Both the position numbers and the translations under genes were made by a program. Of a stretch of DNA of 64,000 bases, positions 57,093 to 64,000 are shown piece after piece. The notes beneath the pieces are model-generated. The model had not been told where the DNA came from and did no database searches. It saw only the letters and a program-made list of their open reading frames with translations. The DNA is taken from contig JAVHJL010000010.1 in NCBI GenBank assembly GCA_036971715.1, positions 1,674,001 through 1,738,000 of the forward strand. Reading direction: 5' to 3'. Position 1 is the first letter of the stretch; each line of letters opens with the position of its first letter. This stretch comes from Arthrobotrys musiformis. Taxonomy: Eukaryota > Ascomycota > Orbiliomycetes > Orbiliales > Orbiliaceae.

Positions 57093-57779
57093 TCACGCGG
57101 CATGCATCGCAATCAGTTGTAATTGCAACAGCCCAAGGCAAGAAACAAGAACACTGCGTTCGAACTCAAGAGATGCATCCGCATAATAACCGCTCATGAT
57201 GAACTTTCCCAGTTTTTTCATCGAGCCTCTACACCAAACGAACATGCCAACGACCTGGTCGTTTTCATCCACCAGCTTCCACCCATGTTGCATTTTACTC
57301 TTTTTGCTACCGTCCTCGATGTCAACCCGACTGGTATTTTTCCATGTCATCTTCTTGCCGGTGTTCGGGTCGGTCCAGTTGTACCACCAAGTTAATTTAG
57401 ACTCGTGGAATTGCTCGAGGGTGTGATCTTGTGGGGCCCGCTCTTTCTCGAGCTCCTGGCCGTCCGCTCGAAAATGGAATTTGGACATCATCATGTTGCT
57501 GCCCATCTGTGCGACTAACGGCCCGTCGTTGTTTTCCCCAGTGTGGAGGGAGACGTAGCGTTGTCTGAGGCTGCTAGGGCGGGAGTAGTGGAATTCGGCA
57601 AAGTATGCAGGGGTTTTGTCGTCATATTTGACTATTTTGTGGATGGACTTCCAACCATTTGCGTAATAGATGTGGAAGTTTTTCGGAGAGGGGATGTCGC
57701 TGAATTTGGAGTCGACGGAGTAAATTGATTCATTGTCCTCGTTGCCCTTGTGATCGGATTTGCGATCGAAGAGGCCCAT
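57093..57779 (-). CDS. cytoplasmic beta-rich protein, possibly Tubby/LURP-like
   Basis: Single-exon protein of 228 residues. Start 57779 (MGLFDRKSDHKGNEDNESIY) is preferred over an in-frame ATG 13 codons upstream. The sequence is a charged N-terminus, then alternating strands (FHIYYANGWKSIHKIVKYDD, PAYFAEFHYSRPSSLRQRYV). It also has a Trp/Tyr-rich part WWYNWTDPNTGKKMTWKNTS, and HGWKLVDENDQVVGMFVWCR. The pattern of a substrate-free, strand-rich barrel with GPLVAQMG and a late basic helix resembles fungal members of the Tubby C-terminal-like/LURP-one superfamily. This assignment is by eye and weak. No signal peptide or membrane segment is seen. Confidence 0.75.
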   Translation of the reverse strand: MGLFDRKSDHKGNEDNESIYSVDSKFSDIPSPKNFHIYYANGWKSIHKIVKYDDKTPAYFAEFHYSRPSSLRQRYVSLHTGENNDGPLVAQMGSNMMMSKFHFRADGQELEKERAPQDHTLEQFHESKLTWWYNWTDPNTGKKMTWKNTSRVDIEDGSKKSKMQHGWKLVDENDQVVGMFVWCRGSMKKLGKFIMSGYYADASLEFERSVLVSCLGLLQLQLIAMHAA

Positions 57780-58530
57780 AGCTGATGTAATATATCGAGA
57801 TCCGATGTGCGACGGCAATTAAATTGACCAAAGGTTGTAGGTGGTAATATAGCAAATTCTAGTCGCTGTTGACGTCCGGACTTTGTGCTTAAATATTAAA
57901 TTCAATGGTCGGATGTTAACATGTTCGTTTAATTTTTATAGAAGAAATATTTTGGTGACGGCATCAAGCAATGTATTAATATCTCTCGACGCTCTAAACC
58001 AGAAATAGTACAATCTAGGATATACAGTATTCGTTGAGCGACGATATGTATGTAAATGCGCCTCGTTTCAGTTAAAGCTAGGCATCCCAAATTTATGGTG
58101 ATACGAGTTTACGTAGGCAAACATGATATCAAGAAGGCCTCTAAAAGCGCAAGGCTGACCTCATTCATCGCCCCTGTGGCCGTGCTTCGTACGGCAGATG
58201 TTACAAGAGCGGTTGTTCGCCGCCGCAGCTGGCGGCAGTTCATATCGGAGGCCTAGGTCGGTGCAGAAGCCTGCAAGGGTCTGTGAAGATCACAGGTGGC
58301 TGCGGACGTGTTGGTTTGACTGGATGATATCTCCGAATCCGGAACATGGAATGAACGTCCAACGAGGCCGGCGATACCGGAGTTAGTTTTCGATGCGGTT
58401 GCTGACCTGATAGATATTCGGGCGAGAATGTACGAAGGCAGTGCCTCTTCCTTTGATAGGGTTGACTTCATAACTCCGCGACATCCCTAATCTAATGCTG
58501 AATCTACGATTTTTTACCTACGTTTCCACG
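57780..58530. other. divergent promoter region
   Basis: 750 bases between the start codons of the minus-strand cytoplasmic protein and the plus-strand F-box protein. No further gene is supported. The leader of the F-box gene probably starts near 58440. Confidence 0.6.
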
Positions 58531-60480
58531 ATGGCATCACAGTGCGCCTTGCTCGATCTGCCCCATGAGCTCCTGCACCAGGTTCTCCTCAATGTTGACC
58601 CCGCTGACCTCGCTCGCGTTCGCTTAACCTGCGCCTTCCTGGACCAGTATCTCAAGAAGAATGAACTTCTTTTCAAGGAACTTTACCTTCAGTTCTGGGT
58701 GAGCTTTCTTTAGGGACTGTTGAAGTAGCATATTATCGTGATATTTACTAACGAAATTCTCTGGATCTCGCACCTTATAGGATGAGCCTCTGGAGAAGGC
58801 ACCGACAAGCATCGGGCCAACATGGGAGACGCGGCTTCAGAACGTTGTCTGGCTACAAAAAGTTCTGGCGTCGGAGCACGTTCACACGAAGGTAAATTCC
58901 CCAACGAGAAACCTACATCTTTGGAGATTTGTTTTTGGAAATCGGGGCGGCCTTTATTCATACATTATTACTTTGAATTTAGTTAAATGATTATCAAAGG
59001 GTCGTCCAACTCATTTCGGCACTTCTTCAAGTCAAGGACCCGGCGACATCTAAAAACCTAGATTTCTTTGACGAAGCTTTCGGCAAATTAAACTTGGACA
59101 CATTACTATGCCGCTCATCCTTGTTCCAGGAAGCTGGAGATAAGGCACATCTTACTGCTGATACCGAGTTCGAAAGACAGCTTTCCGCCAAGCTTCACTG
59201 TTACTATGGTATCCCAATAGATCCGCGCGGTAGAAAGTCCAAACCGACGCACCCTTGGGCTCGGTCGAGGGTTTATGATTTGCGAAACTATGATACGAAT
59301 ACAATGTGGGGACCATTTAGGGACGATGGATCTGGGAGGGTAGATTGGGAAATGGTGGAAGCGATAATGGTAGTTCTGGGGTTCAACATGGAGGTTTTGG
59401 CGGAGGAGTCTGATGTGTCCTTTGGAAGCCTTTGGGCTGTCAAGTTTCGAGGCGCTGTGCCATATTCAGCTCCACACCTAAAATGCAGTTTGGTCAACGA
59501 CCCGGAACTACCTTTAGAGGCGCGGGATCCATATGGAGTTACCGGCACCTGGTTGAGGGTTTGTGTTCGATGCTTCCTATCTATCCGCTCATGACTGGCT
59601 AACCGGAGTTCAGGTTGTTTGTTTTCTAGGTAACATTGATTGAATTCCTGCAAAAAATTGATTTTAGAACTCTGTAGATCAATCTGAGAGTTTTGGTTTA
59701 GCTAACTCAATTTGCAGACTACCATGACTTTTATGCTTTCAATTTCGGTTCCTTGGCGCCTGCAGATGGTGGACCTCGACCACCGATTGATATTAGAGAG
59801 GCGATTCGGTTTATAAAGCTGGGGATAACTGTCACAAAGGTTGAGCCCCCGGGACCGGAGGATGGACAAGCACTCCCAGTTGTCCATTTCAAAGGTGCGT
59901 CACGTCTGATGCCCGCATTTTCGGACCCTAATGCGAACTCAGAGCTTACTGGTGAGTCTTTCTTCCCGAAATAGGCGTTCTTGGAAACTCGAAGTATCTT
60001 GAACCGGACCTTCCTGATGACTTCCGCTATGTAGGTACAGTTCGCCTTACCAGGGAGGGTGAAATACGTTGGACGAGCTTCTCGATATTTCAGGGGTATG
60101 TATGCGTCGTGGGTCGATCATTAGAGTACTAGATTTCGAGGATTAAGCTTACCGGGGTTATAGGGAGGAGCGGTGGAGGAGTGAAGGTATTCAAGTGGGA
60201 GGGCTCTGTACCGCTCGCGGAGTCTTGGGTACATGGTTTGATAAGTATGTTGTTATACCTCAACGGCGCCCTCAGCTGAGACGTTTGTGCAGTGAGCGTC
60301 GACATCGTCCACGTAACTTGCTAGCATGCATGCTATTGCAACGAAAACACTAACAGCATGCTACCAAATCTTGATAGGGATTTTGACCCACACGGACCTG
60401 CTGGGCCGACTGCTTTCTGGAAAACAAGCAACGAGGTTGATCCCAACCTTGGCGAACCCGACGAGGGCGAGAGCCTGTAG
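58531..60480 (+). CDS. F-box domain protein
   Basis: Probable substrate receptor of an SCF ubiquitin ligase, 449 residues from eight exons: 58531-58698, 58781-58891, 58983-59558, 59614-59629, 59718-59951, 60035-60095, 60164-60244 and 60378-60480. All phases agree. The F-box lies at residues 7-45 (LLDLPHELLHQVLLNVDPAD, then RVRLTCAFLDQYL). The rest is a conserved fungal C-terminal region: TWLRVVCFLDYHDFYAFNFG, VVHFKGASRLMPAFSDPNAN, GTVRLTREGEIRWTSFSIFQ, GEERWRSEGIQVGG, and FDPHGPAGPTAFWK. Exon 4 is a 16-base microexon (VVCFL plus one base) without which the frame is lost. Start 58531 follows TCCACG; an upstream in-frame ATG at 58495 is less likely. The substrate is unknown. Confidence 0.88.
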
Positions 60481-60928
60481 CGACTGTTACCACGGGCTTA
60501 CATGACGGCTTTGAACAAAAGTAGATATGTATAGCTTAACAGGTATATAAAATTTTAAAATTGATAAAATTAAGTAGACACAATTCTATGTTGCATGCAT
60601 GAACTTTCGAAATTTCACGTGCGATTACGTAGTCTAGGTTACGTAACCTTGCAATTGCGCACATCATACACGAATATATATCGATATATCGCTTGCACAT
60701 GTGGTGCATGGAGTTGTAACAACTCATAAATTGCAACAACTGCTCACGTTATCTTTGTGTGGTTCTTATGGGCGCTTTGCCGTCGGGCGCGGGACTATTT
60801 ATTGGAGCTCAAGCTTCGGTGTTTTTTCCGTTCAATTTTCAAGACATAGGTCGAATTGGATACAACCTTTCTTTGGGTGTAACGGTTTTTCAAACGTCTC
60901 CGAGGTAAAAGGTCTAGTTTTTCGGGCT
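60481..60928. other. intergenic, 0.45 kb
   Basis: Spacer between the F-box gene and the monooxygenase, both on the plus strand. The reading frame of the latter is open up to 60701, but the extension lacks conserved character. GGACTATTTATTGG at 60793-60806 is a possible weak TATA element. Confidence 0.5.
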
Positions 60929-62371
60929 ATGGAGGAGTTTTTCGACATTGTTGTTGTTGGTGCGGGGTTAGCTGGAATTACTGGGGCGTATAGGATCCAA
61001 ACCATGCTGTCTGGTAAGAGGTTTATAATTCTCGAGGCGCGTGAGCGCATCGGGGGCACTTGGGATCTCTTCAAATATCCGGGAATCAGATCCGACTCCG
61101 ATCTTACAACTTATGGATTCCCGTTTGCCCCCTGGACCCATGAACGACAGATTGCCAGTGGTGACGAAATTGCCTTATATATTCGCGATACCGCTAAAAC
61201 CTGTGGACTGGAGGACAAAATACGACTTAACCATCGGGTCTTAGCTGCGGATTGGTCCTCGGAAGGGAAACGGTGGAAGTTGACGGTCTCGATCAATGGA
61301 ATCGAGACCATCGTTTATACAAATTTCGTCTTGTGGGGATCGGGTTACTACGATCAGAGGCAAGCTCTGAACCCGACCATTCCTGGGATCGAACATTTTG
61401 AAGGGGTGATTGCTCATCCGCAATTTTGGCCGGACAGTTTAGACTACTCTAACAAAAGGGTGGTAGTCATTGGTAGTGGGGCGACCGCCATAACCCTCCT
61501 CCCAGCAATGTCTAAAACTGCATCACACGTCACGATGTTGCAGCGCAGCCCAAGTTACGTTCTTGCTATACCAACAATAGCACCAGAGGACCGGATTTTC
61601 AGGAGCTACCTACCAGGATGGGTGTCGTCCCGGCTTATCCGGTGGAAATATCTGCTCCTTCCTCGACTGACGATGGAGTTGTGTAAATATTTTCCAAAAG
61701 TGGTTCGATCTGGGATGAGGAGGATTACTACATCTCTACTACCCCTCCATATTCCTCATGATCCCCATTTCGAGCCTAGGTATAACATGGGCGAGCAGAG
61801 GATATGTCTTGCCCCCGATGGAGATTTTTTCAAATGTCTTCACTCAGAAAGGGCAAGCATTGTCACAGATACAATCAAAACCGTTACGGAAAGCGGCATT
61901 GAGTTAAATTCAGGTCAAAGACTTCCAGCGGATGTCATCGTTCCCGCTACAGGTCTCAGGATACAATTGTTTGGTGGCGCAGAAATAAAATTGGATGGCC
62001 AGGCGATCAAGATCAATGAAAAGTATGCATGGAATGGGACAATGTTACAGGATATACCTAATGCCTCCCTATTGATTGGGTATACTAGTACGGCTTGGAC
62101 TCTTGGAGCAGATATAATGGCCCAACTAGTTATTAAGGTTATGATAGAGATGGAAGAAAGAGGGGCGAAGACTATTACTCCGAGGCTTGACCCGAAAATG
62201 GGAGTAAAGCCTTCTAGGCTTTTGGATATTGACGCGACGTATGTTAAGGTCGCAGTTGGGAGTACCCCAATGGCTGGAGATAGGGGACCATGGAGGAGGA
62301 GGGCTGGATATTATGAAGATTGTTTGAAAGTACGGTTTGGGAATTTGACTCAAGGATTGGTGTTTGAATAG
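60929..62371 (+). CDS. Baeyer-Villiger-type flavin monooxygenase
   Basis: FAD- and NADPH-dependent monooxygenase that inserts oxygen into ketones or oxidises soft heteroatoms. Single exon of 480 residues from ATG 60929. The FAD-binding motif is DIVVVGAGLAGITGAYRI (GxGxxG at 11-16), followed by EARERIGGTWDLFKYPGIRS, the signature of this family. The type I Baeyer-Villiger fingerprint FxGxxxHxxxWP is exact at 157-168 (FEGVIAHPQFWP). The NADPH motif is VVVIGSGATAITLLP. The C-terminal region keeps DVIVPATGLRI and a TSTAWTLGADI motif. The start is chosen because it places the FAD strand at the N-terminus. There are no polyketide or terpene genes beside it, so it may act in catabolism or detoxification. 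Confidence 0.93.
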   Translation: MEEFFDIVVVGAGLAGITGAYRIQTMLSGKRFIILEARERIGGTWDLFKYPGIRSDSDLTTYGFPFAPWTHERQIASGDEIALYIRDTAKTCGLEDKIRLNHRVLAADWSSEGKRWKLTVSINGIETIVYTNFVLWGSGYYDQRQALNPTIPGIEHFEGVIAHPQFWPDSLDYSNKRVVVIGSGATAITLLPAMSKTASHVTMLQRSPSYVLAIPTIAPEDRIFRSYLPGWVSSRLIRWKYLLLPRLTMELCKYFPKVVRSGMRRITTSLLPLHIPHDPHFEPRYNMGEQRICLAPDGDFFKCLHSERASIVTDTIKTVTESGIELNSGQRLPADVIVPATGLRIQLFGGAEIKLDGQAIKINEKYAWNGTMLQDIPNASLLIGYTSTAWTLGADIMAQLVIKVMIEMEERGAKTITPRLDPKMGVKPSRLLDIDATYVKVAVGSTPMAGDRGPWRRRAGYYEDCLKVRFGNLTQGLVFE

Positions 62372-62923
62372 AACGAAAACTATTTCCTTGATGGTGCTGA
62401 ATAATTATCAAGAAACTATGTTAAATCTATATTTGAGCTCGAGCTACTAGGGCGTTCGATCTGGGTGTAGGAGCATGTGCGAATCCGAAATACTATGTAC
62501 TGTAGCCATTGGTAAAGCTTGTGCGCAGTTAGCAGCCTTCATTGCTTTGCTTCTGGGGCCTGCAGTGTATGTTCGGCGCTTGGGCTTCGTAATCTCTGGC
62601 TATGAGTATCACGTTGAGCTCCAACCACACACTCTCTGAGGATGGTCGGTTATTGCGCACCGATGGCGCCGCCGTCAATTGAGGTATATTTAGATGTACT
62701 TACATGCTGCCACAACTGGAAATTTTATCAATATGGAGATATCAATCCTAGCTGGGTAATGCTTTGTCTCATCTTCGGGCGGTGCTTACTAAAGTTTACT
62801 TTCATCTATGTTCGACGCATTTTTGATTAAGCCGATAGCTAGTGTGATGGGTAATAGTCGCGATAGTTACGCTTTTTTTTTTTTGAACAGCCTACAGGCT
62901 AGTAGAGGGATCAGGGGCTAGGG
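62372..62923. other. intergenic, 0.55 kb
   Basis: 3' flank of the monooxygenase. A ten-T run lies at 62875-62884. No gene is supported. Confidence 0.6.
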
Positions 62924-63758
62924 ATGTCCAAACGCTGTGACCGTGTCAATGCCATAACGTTACAACTGAAGGTTCTTTTACCTCTAAATCGACATCCTGT
63001 CCCCGAAATCCTGGCGCAACGCCCTTTTGAGTGAGGACAACACTGATAAGCTTGGCTGGTAGTGTCAAAAAGAACATTTTTTTTGAGCGGAATAGCCTAA
63101 ATCCCGCGATTTCTGGGAGATATTGAAAGGAGAATGGATTAGGTGAGGTATATATACTTCAAGTTCTGCAACGTCTCGAATTCTTTCCACCAACCAGGTC
63201 AACGCCAAGCTCTGCAAAGACTGTGGTATCCCTGTGCCGTCTGAGGTAAGGCTAAACATGGAGTACGACGAGGGTGGCACTTTCTGAAGCATTACCTCGG
63301 CGAATAATATTTTAGATGTCTCTTGTCCCTCCCTACCGAGAAAAAAAGGTGAAAGAGAAAGTGAACGGTTAAAGGTCAAGGTTCCTGACGAAAATTTGGC
63401 CGACCTAGACATTCCTTTTCGCCGAGTTGCGCAGGATATTATTTGTGTTGAGCTCTGTAAGCCTATGCGCCTGGTACACGAAGAGGACAGTTTGTGGGCT
63501 CTAGCTCTGTAGCTCCGAAGGCTCCGATTCTGTTTTTGAATTGGTGTTTCAGGAATCCCACCGAAAGAGCATATCATTTTCCCGGATCTTAGCGAAATTT
63601 CGAGGCGGAAAGTCGCTAGAAGAGAGGCTTTTCGGTCCGCTGTAAAGGTGGCCCGCTTGCATATGCAAAATTGCAATATAATCTTAAACCTGGTTACACA
63701 GTGCATATTCGTATCATATCAGCTTACCCCAGATTGCCTTGTGAAGTTAACGCGTTGA
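62924..63758 (+). pseudogene. unresolved multi-exon gene or decaying copy
   Basis: Several plus-strand blocks look coding and are bounded by good splice signals, but I cannot join all of them. Block A (62924-63030, GTGAGG donor) starts MSKRCDRVNAITLQLKVLLP and ends PVPEILAQRPF. Block B (63096-63142) reads PKSRDFWEILKGEWI. Block C (to 63245, GTAAGG donor) reads VNAKLCKDCGIPVPSE in one frame. A later block reads DIPFRRVAQDIICVELCKPM and on to HEED at 63489 (GTTTGT donor). It continues in frame after TTTCAG at 63552 with IPPKEHIIFPDLSEISRRKV and on. Blocks A to B and B to C are out of phase by one base, and a TGA lies at 63285. Either a splice has been missed or the gene is broken. No family was recognised. 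Confidence 0.4.
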
Positions 63759-63979
63759 AAGTACAAGACATTTCTATTAGCCCAGGGTGCACTTTATTTC
63801 CATGGCTTACTTCAAGCGTGGGATTTGGCAGTTGTGTTAAAACCATGTATCGATGATCAAACTCGGACCATGGCCCGTGAGGTTTCTAACGTTATGTATC
63901 TGATTGCGATTGAGCTATAGCCTGATATAAAGCTTTCCTTTCGTAGGTTGTTGTGTACGTATGAGTGTGGGAGGTCGTG

Positions 63980-63989
63980 TATATAAAAG
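63980..63989 (+). promoter_or_regulatory. TATA element at the right edge
   Basis: TATATAAAAG lies 11 bases from the window end. It may be the core promoter of a plus-strand gene that begins beyond the window. Confidence 0.35.
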
Positions 63990-64000
63990 GGTCGCTGAAT

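Noticed and set aside
60701..60928. 76-codon in-frame extension ahead of the monooxygenase
   Set aside because: Its translation has no FAD-family character, and the FAD strand begins directly after the ATG at 60929. It is more likely a leader.
63065..63706. 213-codon minus-strand open frame
   Set aside because: Ser/Arg-rich composition without any motif, and it mirrors plus-strand blocks that have splice borders and more protein-like composition. I treat it as an antisense shadow.
1..64000. Transposons, rDNA, CRISPR arrays or a biosynthetic gene cluster
   Set aside because: I searched by eye for reverse transcriptase, transposase and integrase motifs, terminal repeats, spaced direct repeats and polyketide, peptide or terpene synthase signatures, and found none.

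Overview
This window comes from a filamentous ascomycete (Pezizomycotina-type) nuclear genome. Most genes carry short GT-AG introns (about 50-190 bases) whose phases join cleanly. The gene families are typically fungal: a Zn2Cys6 regulator, an Asp f 3-type peroxiredoxin, NAD mannitol-1-phosphate dehydrogenase, a fungal F-box family, a GPI-anchored GH79 enzyme and small cysteine-rich secreted proteins. The species cannot be named from sequence alone. Gene clusters are separated by multi-kilobase gene-poor stretches, and no transposon ORF, rDNA or CRISPR array was recognised.

Layout, left to right. 1-10.4 kb: a three-exon tandem Myb/SANT-like regulator (minus), then a gene desert with long homopolymers. 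10.4-14.3 kb: adenine phosphoribosyltransferase, divergent from the seven-exon cytosolic Phe-tRNA synthetase alpha subunit. 14.3-20 kb: desert. 20-27.4 kb: peroxisomal acyl-CoA thioesterase ending in SKL, a 99-residue secreted six-cysteine protein, a probable mitochondrial orphan protein, and a five-exon MFS sugar transporter. 29.4 kb: a tRNA-Gln(UUG) gene. 30-36.2 kb: Zn2Cys6 regulator, short-chain dehydrogenase, and Asp f 3-like peroxiredoxin ending in AKL. 37.9-38.4 kb: a small two-exon orphan gene. 38.4-42.7 kb: desert with a hairpin. 42.7-49 kb: mannitol-1-phosphate dehydrogenase, an atypical NAD(P)-binding epimerase-like protein, and an RNase III-fold protein that has lost most catalytic residues. 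49.4-53.8 kb: secreted GPI-type GH79 beta-glucuronidase and a Ser/Thr-rich single-pass membrane protein. 55.1-57.8 kb: a small Cys-rich protein, a secreted cytidine/guanine-deaminase-like protein with a 10-base first exon, and a cytoplasmic orphan. 58.5-62.4 kb: an eight-exon F-box protein with a 16-base exon, and a Baeyer-Villiger-type flavin monooxygenase. 62.9-63.8 kb: an unresolved multi-exon gene or decaying copy.

The genes are mainly independent housekeeping, carbon-metabolism and surface or secretion functions; I see no coherent operon-like system or complete biosynthetic cluster. The more interesting items are the pseudo-RNase III, the secreted deaminase beside a small Cys-rich ORF, the secreted six-Cys protein, the foldback hairpin near 39.6 kb, and the unresolved right-edge gene. 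All exon boundaries are hand-derived from splice signals and frame continuity, without transcript data.
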